From contig CAYWPQ010000026.1 of assembly GCA_964460315.1 (NCBI GenBank), positions 1 to 20,148 on the forward strand: 20,148 nt of DNA, read 5' to 3'. Below the pieces are notes generated by a model. It was not told the origin of the DNA. It did no database searches and was given only the letters and a program-made list of their open reading frames with translations. This DNA comes from Lacustribacter sp964460315. GTDB lineage: Bacteria > Pseudomonadota > Gammaproteobacteria > Burkholderiales > Burkholderiaceae_A. Positions 7,316-13,713 of this stretch are shown here, in pieces. Numbering within the stretch: the first letter of the stretch is position 1; every line of letters begins with the position of its first letter. The position numbers were made by a program, and so were the translations under genes.

Positions 7316-7333
7316 AGATTTTTGAATTAATCT
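7316..7333. promoter_or_regulatory. Short palindrome between divergent alkene reductase and maf
   Basis: AGATT, 8 nt, AATCT forms an 18-bp interrupted palindrome in an AT-rich stretch of the 112-bp divergent region. It lies 48 bp upstream of the alkene reductase ATG, a plausible repressor position. It does not resemble the NemR operator known from E. coli. Chance is possible in AT-rich DNA. Confidence 0.3.
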
Positions 7334-7380
7334 AACTTGGTATTGTTACAGGTTTATCGGCCCCTTGACTGAAAGCCACC

Positions 7381-8088
7381 ATGCACCCCTGGCCCTTAAC
7401 ACCACCTCTGATTCTTTTGGCCTCGCAAAGCCCGCGTCGAAAACAGCTTTTGGAATCGATGGGCTTCACGGTGATGGTTGCACCGAAAAACCCAAGCATT
7501 GACGCCGAAGCGCTTGAAGTTGTTTTACCCGGCGAAGCGCCCAAGGACTATGTACAGCGGGTGGCCGAGGTGAAGCGCGACCAGCCCCATGGCTTTCCCG
7601 AAATTGCAACGGGTTCGAACGACTTGCGGGCCGCCCAGGTGGAAGGTGAAGTGTCAACGCGGCGTATTTTGCTTGCCGCTGACACCACTGTTGAAATGGA
7701 TGGGCAGATCTTGGGTAAACCGCAAACCATCGATGAGGCCGAGCTCATGCTGGAACAGCTTTCGGGAAGGGTCCATTGGGTGCATACAGCGGTGGCAGCC
7801 GGTGTTTGCATGACCGATCCTGCCCCCGGCGAAGTTCCAAACAAGGAACCAAGGCTTTTGAATAAGCGAACCATTCTGGTGTCTTCAGAAGTGAAGTTCG
7901 CGCCCCTTTCCAGTGACTGGATTCACGCCTATGTCGCCAGCGGCGAGCCCATGGACAAGGCGGGCGCCTATGGCATTCAGGGCATTGCGGGAAGTATGAT
8001 TCCCAGCATTCGCGGCAGCTACAGCGCCATCATGGGCTTGCCTCTTTACGAAACACAGCAGCTTATTTTGGAACTTCACCATGGATAA
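7381..8088 (+). CDS. maf: Maf-family nucleoside triphosphate pyrophosphatase
   Basis: A 235-residue Maf protein, a house-cleaning enzyme that hydrolyses (d)NTPs such as dTTP/UTP to the monophosphates. Motifs appear in order: LASQSPRRKQLL (13-24), ILLAADTTVEMDGQILGKP (96-114, Asp101 catalytic), LSGRVHWVHTAVA (127-139), and the C-terminal GEPMDKAGAYGIQG ... IRGSYSAIMGLPLYET. The C-terminal signature matches the dTTPase/UTPase (YhdE) branch more than YceF. It is longer than the usual 190-200 residues because of two insertions: about residues 67-94 before the ADT motif, and about 145-163 rich in Pro and Glu. The next gene starts inside its last codons (8-nt overlap), suggesting translational coupling. 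Confidence 0.9.
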   Translation: MHPWPLTPPLILLASQSPRRKQLLESMGFTVMVAPKNPSIDAEALEVVLPGEAPKDYVQRVAEVKRDQPHGFPEIATGSNDLRAAQVEGEVSTRRILLAADTTVEMDGQILGKPQTIDEAELMLEQLSGRVHWVHTAVAAGVCMTDPAPGEVPNKEPRLLNKRTILVSSEVKFAPLSSDWIHAYVASGEPMDKAGAYGIQGIAGSMIPSIRGSYSAIMGLPLYETQQLILELHHG

Positions 8089-8290
8089 CCAGGCGCTGAT
8101 TGAACTCATTGACCAACTGACGCCTTATCTTGTGTTGGCGTTGATTGCGCTGATGGTGCTGATTGTTTTTTCCCTTGCCAAGGAATCCAAGGGCGGGCGG
8201 ATGGCTTACATCGTGCTTTCCATTGCGCTGCTGGTGGGCACCAGCGGCTGGATTGCCAAAACCATTATTCAGTTCGTGCTTGAGCTTTAG
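8081..8290 (+). CDS. Small DUF2788-like membrane protein
   Basis: A 69-residue protein with two predicted transmembrane helices (about 14-33 and 43-66) joined by a short charged loop, AKESKGGR. This pattern (helix, xLAKxSKxGR, helix with GxxGxIAKT) resembles the DUF2788 family of small proteobacterial membrane proteins of unknown function; that assignment is from memory. It starts within maf (ATGGATAA overlap), and its last 26 nt overlap the 3' end of the convergent DUF2062 gene. The function is unknown. Confidence 0.75.
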   Translation: MDNQALIELIDQLTPYLVLALIALMVLIVFSLAKESKGGRMAYIVLSIALLVGTSGWIAKTIIQFVLEL

Positions 8291-8834
8291 CCAACCGCGC
8301 CTGCTTGCGCCTGCGGTGTTTGCGCAGGTTGACACCCAGACGCCAGGCCAGGTTCACCCCGAAGTACGCCATCGCTGATGAAACCACCGCAAAAATAAAA
8401 AGCCCAAGAAATGTGGGTGCGCCAAGCCCAAGGATCTGGTCAAACCACCCATTGGGCTGTATTGAAAACTGGGTGGCCTGCTCGATCGAACTCTTCGAGA
8501 GTCCCGTTTTTGAATCACCAATGACGAGTGCGCCCACCTGATAGGCCAGGAAATAAATGGGTGCAAAGGTGAAAGGGTTGGTGACCAGCGTACTCACCGC
8601 GGCAATGGCCAGATTAGCGCGCAAGAACACGGCCACAATCGCTGCGGCAGGAATTTGCGCCACGGGAATGAGAAAACCAAAAAAAAGGCCAACGGCTAAG
8701 CCAATGGCAATGCTTCGGCGGCTGATGTGCCAAAGGTCTGGATGAAGCAGTGTGGGGCCCAAAAAGCGCAGCATCTTGTTGTCCGCGATTTTGTCGCGGT
8801 CTGGCAGCAGCTTCTTAACGAAATGTTTGGCCAT
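8265..8834 (-). CDS. DUF2062 membrane protein
   Basis: A 189-residue protein matching the DUF2062 pattern. It has a short basic N-terminus, then HPDLWHISRRSIAIGLAVGLFFGFLIPVAQIPAAA, a characteristic segment around ANLAIAAVSTLVTNPFTFAPIY, a hydrophobic C-terminal helix (about 140-165), and a very basic tail (LRKHRRRKQARLAKA). Three to four membrane helices are likely. AAAGG precedes the ATG at a short 3-4 nt spacing. The role is not known; some members sit near polysaccharide or glycosyltransferase genes, but here it is simply convergent with the DUF2788 gene and divergent from the SemiSWEET gene. Confidence 0.85.
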   Translation of the reverse strand: MAKHFVKKLLPDRDKIADNKMLRFLGPTLLHPDLWHISRRSIAIGLAVGLFFGFLIPVAQIPAAAIVAVFLRANLAIAAVSTLVTNPFTFAPIYFLAYQVGALVIGDSKTGLSKSSIEQATQFSIQPNGWFDQILGLGAPTFLGLFIFAVVSSAMAYFGVNLAWRLGVNLRKHRRRKQARLAKAQARTE

Positions 8835-8931
8835 GAGCCTTTGGGTTTGGATAACAGGGGGTGTTCAAAGCCCGATAAGCATAGCGCAGACTTCTTTCGA
8901 AAGGGGGTGGAAAGCCGCTAAAGTAGCGGGC

Positions 8932-9252
8932 ATGAGCACACTGAACACGGAAATCATTGGTCTGGTCGCGGCGACGCTCACCACCGCCGCCTTCGTTCCC
9001 CAGGCCCTGCATTCCCTGCGCACCCGAAACCTTGAGGGGGTGTCGCTGGGCATGTACGCCACCTTCACCCTGGGGGTGCTGCTTTGGCTGATCTACGGGG
9101 TTCGGATTGGCTCCGTTCCCGTGATCGCCGCCAACCTGGTCACTTTATTTTTAGCCGGGATGATTCTGGTGCTAAAGATTCGCCATAAGGCGCCTGCCGC
9201 TGCGCCCAAAACCATCAAATCCCAAACTGGGCACCCACCCCCAAAAGAGTAG
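8932..9252 (+). CDS. SemiSWEET-type transporter (PQ-loop/MtN3 half-transporter)
   Basis: A 106-residue protein with three hydrophobic helices (about 6-25, 39-57, 61-83), the single triple-helix bundle of bacterial SemiSWEETs, which work as dimers to move sugars across the inner membrane. The PQ motif (FVPQ, Pro23-Gln24), a Trp at 52 and an Asn at 68 in helix 3 fit family pocket residues. I chose the ATG at 8932 because it gives the compact family N-terminus (MSTLNTEIIGLVAATLTTAAF); the frame is open further upstream, but those residues overlap the promoter region. A ~20-residue hydrophilic tail rich in Ala, Pro and Lys is extra, and its last codons overlap the convergent gene by 38 nt. The substrate is unknown. 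Confidence 0.88.
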   Translation: MSTLNTEIIGLVAATLTTAAFVPQALHSLRTRNLEGVSLGMYATFTLGVLLWLIYGVRIGSVPVIAANLVTLFLAGMILVLKIRHKAPAAAPKTIKSQTGHPPPKE

Positions 9253-9793
9253 CCACACCAAGCGCGGCAAAGATTGCGGCCGCAATGCCATGCACCAGCC
9301 GCATGGGAATTTTCCCGGCTAACTTTTCTCCGGCGAAAACAGCAGGCACGTCTGCAATCAACATACCCAGGGTGGTGCCCGCCACCACCAGTAATGCGTC
9401 TGCGTAATGCGCAGCCATGGCCACCGTGGCCACCTGGGTTTTGTCGCCCATCTCGGCCAGAAAAAACGTGATGAGCGTGGCGCCAAACACACCAAAGCGT
9501 TTGGCAATTTGCGTTTCTTCCTCTTCAATCTTGTCGGGAATCAATGTCCATATCGCCATGCCAATAAAAGACGCGCCAAGAATCCAACGCAGAAGTTCTG
9601 GGCTGAGTGTCTGGGTGATCCAGGCGCCCAGTGCGCCAGCAATTCCATGGTTCACCAGAGTGGCCACCAGGATGCCCATGATGATGGGCAGGGGCTTTTT
9701 AAAGCGTGCGGCAAGCAAGAACGCAAGAAGCTGGGTTTTGTCGCCCACTTCGGCCAGGGCAACCACTCCCGTTGAGACGAAAAACGATTCCAT
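9215..9793 (-). CDS. TMEM165/GDT1 family (UPF0016) cation exporter, probably Mn2+
   Basis: A 192-residue membrane protein made of two homologous halves, each with the family signature ExGDKT: EVGDKT (15-20) and EMGDKT (114-119), separated by an acidic cytoplasmic loop (DKIEEEETQ). Bacterial relatives (MneA and similar) export manganese; this assignment is family-based. I chose the ATG at 9793 because it puts the first motif at the usual distance from the N-terminus. There is no well-spaced ribosome binding site, however: GGAG abuts the ATG, and AAAGGA lies 21 nt away inside a small hairpin (9815-9844). The gene's 3' end overlaps the SemiSWEET gene by 38 nt. Confidence 0.9.
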   Translation of the reverse strand: MESFFVSTGVVALAEVGDKTQLLAFLLAARFKKPLPIIMGILVATLVNHGIAGALGAWITQTLSPELLRWILGASFIGMAIWTLIPDKIEEEETQIAKRFGVFGATLITFFLAEMGDKTQVATVAMAAHYADALLVVAGTTLGMLIADVPAVFAGEKLAGKIPMRLVHGIAAAIFAALGVATLLGVGAQFGI

Positions 9794-9903
9794 CTCCAGA
9801 TTATCCGGGTAAATTCCTTTGGGGGTGCTGAGGGGCGCCAAGGAGTGCCAACCGGTAGCGTTCCTGTCATAGTTAAGACTGTTTTCACAAGGGAAGATGA
9901 ACC

Positions 9904-11088
9904 ATGAGTGCGCTTTCTGGGCTTCGCGTGATTGAACTTGGCCAGCTGATTGCCAGCCCTTTTGCGGCCAAAACCCTGGGTGATTTTGGCGCCAAGGTGA
10001 TCAAGATCGAGCCCCCTGAAAAAGGTGACCCACTGCGAGGGTGGCGTCTTTTAAAAGACGGAACATCGGTCTGGTGGCAGGTGCAATCGCGCAATAAACG
10101 TTCGGTCGCGCTGGATTTAAAGACGCCTGAGGCGCAAGACATTGTGAAAAAGCTGGTGTCCGAAGCCGATGTCTTGATTGAGAACTTTCGGCCGGGCGCC
10201 ATGGAAGGTTGGGGGCTGGGTCCGGACGATCTTCTCGCCATTAACCCAAGGCTGATCATGCTTCGCATCAGCGGCTACGGACAGACCGGCCCTTACCGGG
10301 ACAAGGCTGGTTTCGGTGTGGTGGCTGAAGCGATGAGCGGACTCCGACACCTGACCGCGGAACCAGGCCGTGTACCCGTGCGTGTGGGCGTGAGCATTGG
10401 CGACACCCTGGCCTCGCTGCATGGGGTGATTGGAATTCTGATGGCCGTGATTGAGCGCAATCGGAGTGGTCAAGGTCAGGTCATTGATGTGGCGCTTTAT
10501 GAGGCGGTGTTTAACTGCATGGAAAGCCTGCTTCCTGAATACAGCGCCTTTGGCGTGGTGCGCGAACCTGCGGGAAGTGCCCTGCCCGGTATTGCACCAA
10601 CGAATGCCTATCGCTGTGCTGATGGCTATGTCTTAGTGGCCGGCAATGGCGACAGCATTTTTAAGCGCCTCATGAATTCGATTGGTCGTCATGATTTGGC
10701 GGAAGACGCTGAACTGGCCAGCAATGCGGGGCGTGTGAAACGCGTTGAAGAACTTGATGCTGCCATTGGGGCCTGGACGCAAAGCCGCACGGTAGAGGCC
10801 GTGCTGGATGTACTGGATGCTGCCGGGGTTCCTGCGGGGCGAATTTATACGGTGGCGGACATCGCCGCAGACCCCCACTACCAAGCACGCGGCATGATTC
10901 AAGAGATTACTCTTGACGACGGCAGCTCTCTGGCCGTACCGGGAATTGTTCCCAAGCTTTCCCGCACCCCGGGTGGGCACCGCAGAAACGCGCCGTCACT
11001 CGGGCAAGACACCGATCAGGTATTAAAAGAAATTGGCATTAGCGAAGACCAGATTCAAGCCCTTCGAAGCAAAGGAATCATCGCATGA
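9904..11088 (+). CDS. Class III CoA-transferase (CaiB/BaiF family)
   Basis: A 394-residue cytoplasmic enzyme, typical of family III CoA-transferases, which form interlocked dimers and move CoA between carboxylic acids through an aspartyl-CoA intermediate. The catalytic Asp is Asp167 in GVSIGDTLASLHG. Other family landmarks are GLRVIELGQLIASPFAAKTLGDFGA at the N-terminus, VIKIEPPEKGDPLR, SRNKRSVALDLK, ENFRPG and ISGYGQTGPY. Its stop overlaps the start of the lyase gene (ATGA), so the products are made in a fixed ratio and likely act in sequence. Human SUGCT, in the same family, activates glutarate and 3-hydroxy-3-methylglutarate with succinyl-CoA; by analogy this enzyme may feed a hydroxy-dicarboxylyl-CoA to the lyase. 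The exact substrate is unknown. Confidence 0.9.
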   Translation: MSALSGLRVIELGQLIASPFAAKTLGDFGAKVIKIEPPEKGDPLRGWRLLKDGTSVWWQVQSRNKRSVALDLKTPEAQDIVKKLVSEADVLIENFRPGAMEGWGLGPDDLLAINPRLIMLRISGYGQTGPYRDKAGFGVVAEAMSGLRHLTAEPGRVPVRVGVSIGDTLASLHGVIGILMAVIERNRSGQGQVIDVALYEAVFNCMESLLPEYSAFGVVREPAGSALPGIAPTNAYRCADGYVLVAGNGDSIFKRLMNSIGRHDLAEDAELASNAGRVKRVEELDAAIGAWTQSRTVEAVLDVLDAAGVPAGRIYTVADIAADPHYQARGMIQEITLDDGSSLAVPGIVPKLSRTPGGHRRNAPSLGQDTDQVLKEIGISEDQIQALRSKGIIA

Positions 11089-12014
11089 CAAGAATTTATT
11101 TCAATGACGTGGTCACCCGAGACGGCTTTCAAAGCGAGCCCAGCTTCATACCCACATCGAAGAAAATTGAGCTCATCAACGCGCTGGCCCACTGCGGTTT
11201 TGCCAAGATCGAAGCCACGTCCTTCACCTCGCCCAAGGCCATTCCCATGCTGAGTGACGCTGCTGAAGTCATGGCCGGCATTGAGCGTGTTGCGGGGGTG
11301 GAGTACACCGTGCTTGTGCCCAATTTAAAAGGTGCAGAACGGGCCATGGCCGCCAAGGCGGACGAACTGAATCTGGTCATGTCGGTTTCGGAAACCCACA
11401 ACATGTCCAACCTTCGCATGACCCGAGATCAAAGCTTGGAGGCACTGACAGAGGTTATTCGTTTTGTTGACGGGCGCACTCCCATCAATGTTTCTTTGTC
11501 GACAAGCTTTGGCTGCCCCATGGAAGGCGATGTCCCTGTTGGGGAAGTCATTCGTTTCGCCAAAGCCTTTGCTGCTTTGGGTGTGCGTGGCCTAACCATC
11601 TGTGACACCACCGGCATGGCCAACCCCCGTCAGGTTTCGGAACTGATTGACACCCTGCGCCAGGCGCTTGACGCGGAATCTCTCACCACAGAACTCACCC
11701 TGCATTTCCACAACACCCGAGGCATGGGGCTTGCCAATGTGTTGGCGGCGTTACAAAGCGGTATTGTTCGCTTTGATGGGTCTCTTGGGGGGTTGGGAGG
11801 CTGCCCCTATGCCCCTGGGGCGACAGGAAATATCTCAAGCGAAGACGCGATTCACATGCTGGAAAGCATGGGCTATGACACCGGCATCAACCTTCCACGG
11901 CTGATTGAATTGGCACGCGCTCTTCCAGGTATCGTTGGCCATGATGTGCCTGGCCAAGTGGCCAAGGCTGGGCGCAGCTGCGATCTTCACCCGAAGGTGG
12001 TTCAATCAATTTAA
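11085..12014 (+). CDS. HMG-CoA lyase-like enzyme
   Basis: A 309-residue TIM-barrel lyase of the HMGL/DRE family. Visible signatures are VVTRDGFQSEP near the N-terminus (RDGLQNE in classical lyases, here with Phe and Ser changes), STSFGCPMEG, CDTTGMANP, the metal-binding LHFHNTRGMG, and the glycine-rich GLGGCPYAPGATGN loop with the catalytic Cys. HMG-CoA lyase cleaves 3-hydroxy-3-methylglutaryl-CoA to acetyl-CoA and acetoacetate in leucine breakdown. No other leucine-pathway genes (liuA-D) are present, and the N-terminal deviations plus the coupled CoA-transferase leave room for a related 3-hydroxy-dicarboxylyl-CoA substrate. It overlaps the transferase gene by 4 nt. Confidence 0.88.
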   Translation: MTRIYFNDVVTRDGFQSEPSFIPTSKKIELINALAHCGFAKIEATSFTSPKAIPMLSDAAEVMAGIERVAGVEYTVLVPNLKGAERAMAAKADELNLVMSVSETHNMSNLRMTRDQSLEALTEVIRFVDGRTPINVSLSTSFGCPMEGDVPVGEVIRFAKAFAALGVRGLTICDTTGMANPRQVSELIDTLRQALDAESLTTELTLHFHNTRGMGLANVLAALQSGIVRFDGSLGGLGGCPYAPGATGNISSEDAIHMLESMGYDTGINLPRLIELARALPGIVGHDVPGQVAKAGRSCDLHPKVVQSI

Positions 12015-12037
12015 GAATTCATTAATCACGAGGCTTT

Positions 12038-12682
12038 ATGAAGACTCAGACATCTCATCTGCTGCGTATTTTCTTGGCCGGTCTGCTCGCCGCCCTACCC
12101 CTCATTGCCACCGCGGCGTTGCTTTATTTTGTGGTGCGCCTTGTGCTGGATTGGCTGGGACCCAACAGTTTGTTTGGAAACCTGATGGGGTCTCTCGGCT
12201 TGGGCGTGGCGGGCGCCGAATGGGTGGGTTATCTCATGGGGCTTGCCGTGGTGGTAGCCATTCTTTTGGGTCTGGGCCTGGCGGTTGAAAAGGGTCTGCA
12301 GCGCTGGTTTAACTCACTCGTGGATGGTCTGGTTCGCCGCATTCCTGTGGTGCGTACGGTCTATGACACCATCAAAAACTTCGTGGATCTGTTGTCCAAG
12401 CGTGACAAAGACCAGATGAATGCCATGCAGGCGGTGTGGGTGCATTTCGGTGGGCCTGGCGGCGCCTCTGCACTGGCCTTGCTTTCATCGCCGCAGTCGG
12501 TGATGGTCAACGATGTGGAATGCCTGGCCGTGATTATTCCCACGGCACCCGTGCCCATCGGTGGCGGCCTGCTTTATGTGCCGAAGCACTGGGTCACCGC
12601 CAGCGATCTTGGTATGGACGCAGTGACCAGCATCTATGTCTCGATGGGAATGACGTCGCCTCAGTTTGTGAAGAAAGCCTAG
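12038..12682 (+). CDS. DUF502 membrane protein
   Basis: A 214-residue protein matching DUF502. It has two N-terminal transmembrane helices (about 8-35 and 60-85), the conserved stretch VRRIPVVRTVYDTIKNFVDLL, then a soluble beta-rich C-terminal part with VIIPTAPVPIGGGLLYVPKHWV and a VTSIYVSMGM ending. GAGG lies 4 nt before the ATG. It follows the lyase by 23 nt and may be co-transcribed, but DUF502 genes are widespread and usually unconnected to CoA metabolism. Function unknown. Confidence 0.87.
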   Translation: MKTQTSHLLRIFLAGLLAALPLIATAALLYFVVRLVLDWLGPNSLFGNLMGSLGLGVAGAEWVGYLMGLAVVVAILLGLGLAVEKGLQRWFNSLVDGLVRRIPVVRTVYDTIKNFVDLLSKRDKDQMNAMQAVWVHFGGPGGASALALLSSPQSVMVNDVECLAVIIPTAPVPIGGGLLYVPKHWVTASDLGMDAVTSIYVSMGMTSPQFVKKA

Positions 12683-12720
12683 CCCAATGAGGCCAAGAAT
12701 TCTTTAACGGACGGGTCGAT

Positions 12721-13713
12721 TCAGAAATTCCACCGTAGACTGGCCTGCAGATAACGGTGGCGATAGTCCGCGCTCTGGGCATTGGCGCTGTCGCCGTATC
12801 CCGCCCGAATATCAAAACCGATATTTCTCCGAACTGGCGAGGAAATCAAGACTTCAACAAGCTTGGTCTGAGTCGATGCCTCGGTGCTGACGGTCTGACG
12901 ACCAACCCCGCCGATGAGGTACCACATCCAGCCTTCAACGCGGCGACGAAGACTTAAAAGCAACATCTGCTCCTGATAACGGTCAGGACTGAAGTAATTG
13001 GTGCTGATGTCGTCGGTTTGGAAACGTCGGTAACGCCAGTGAGCCGCAATGCCAAGATCTGGGAACACGTCATAAATGGCGCGGACACGTTGGTGATGAC
13101 GTTGGTTGTGATCCGAAAACTCTTCTTGGCCCAGCAACCCAATGAGCAGTAAACGTTTTGTTACCTGAAATTCGATGCCAAGGTTAAACCCCGTTGCATC
13201 CACCGACTCTTGAATACCACGCTCCGACTCAACCCAGTCCTTTGACAGCGACGCATTCACTACAACACGATCACTCACTGAAGTGCTGAAGGCGAGCTCG
13301 CCAAGGGTGGTTTCATCACCCGCCACTTGACTTCGACCAAGAACCAGCTGAACGCCGTGACCGGTATTGGGATCAAGAAGATCGAATGTCAGGTCCAATC
13401 GCTGGCCGCTCTCATTCCATGCGTCCGCGTCGTATTGCAGACTCGTGAAGCGAATACCCATCAAACCCTGACCAGGCCCCGGCTTGTAGCCAACCCCCAT
13501 GGAGTAGCGGCCGATTTCAAAATGATCGTTGTCACTCGAGGCGAACACCGAAGGGCTTACGATCCATGTAGGGGGTTGATCCTCTTTGGGCTCTCTGGGC
13601 TCTCTGGACTCTTTGCCCTCTAAAGCCTGGGCCGGCAGGCTTAAAAGATGAATGGCCGCCAACAGAAGCATGGATGCGACCGATTGGATGCCTCTTTGCA
13701 TCGGAAACTTCAT
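12721..13713 (-). CDS. Outer-membrane beta-barrel protein paired with a GT2
   Basis: A 330-residue secreted protein. It has a signal peptide (hydrophobic core at about 11-26, AQA|L cleavage near residue 30), a charged linker of repeated three-residue units (KES-REP-REP-KED) followed by QPP, then about 280 residues of alternating strands rich in aromatics and Gly. It ends ASLRWNF, the terminal-Phe pattern recognised by the BAM complex. That describes a beta-barrel of roughly 14-16 strands. Its start overlaps the glycosyltransferase stop (ATGA), the tightest coupling possible, so it is probably the outer-membrane exit or anchor for that enzyme's polymer, like the barrel part of PgaA but without the TPR region. 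I recognise no specific family. A Met at residue 5 is an alternative start. Confidence 0.75.
   Translation of the reverse strand: MKFPMQRGIQSVASMLLLAAIHLLSLPAQALEGKESREPREPKEDQPPTWIVSPSVFASSDNDHFEIGRYSMGVGYKPGPGQGLMGIRFTSLQYDADAWNESGQRLDLTFDLLDPNTGHGVQLVLGRSQVAGDETTLGELAFSTSVSDRVVVNASLSKDWVESERGIQESVDATGFNLGIEFQVTKRLLLIGLLGQEEFSDHNQRHHQRVRAIYDVFPDLGIAAHWRYRRFQTDDISTNYFSPDRYQEQMLLLSLRRRVEGWMWYLIGGVGRQTVSTEASTQTKLVEVLISSPVRRNIGFDIRAGYGDSANAQSADYRHRYLQASLRWNF
13588..13614 (-). repeat. 9-bp tandem repeat in the barrel protein linker
   Basis: Two perfect copies of GGGCTCTCT (plus strand) and a third degenerate copy encode the KES-REP-REP linker just after the signal peptide. The unit is a multiple of three, so copy-number change would alter linker length without shifting frame. 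Confidence 0.7.

Noticed and set aside
9793..9903. A yybP-ykoY manganese riboswitch upstream of the TMEM165/GDT1 gene
   Set aside because: I looked for the conserved loop sequences and the paired-hairpin layout and did not find them; the leader is also too short before the divergent CoA-transferase gene.
12683..12720. A possible gene remnant after the barrel stop (minus strand, in frame, reads IDPSVKEFLASLG then stop)
   Set aside because: It looks like a protein C-terminus but is only 13 codons long, with nothing upstream to belong to; chance cannot be excluded.
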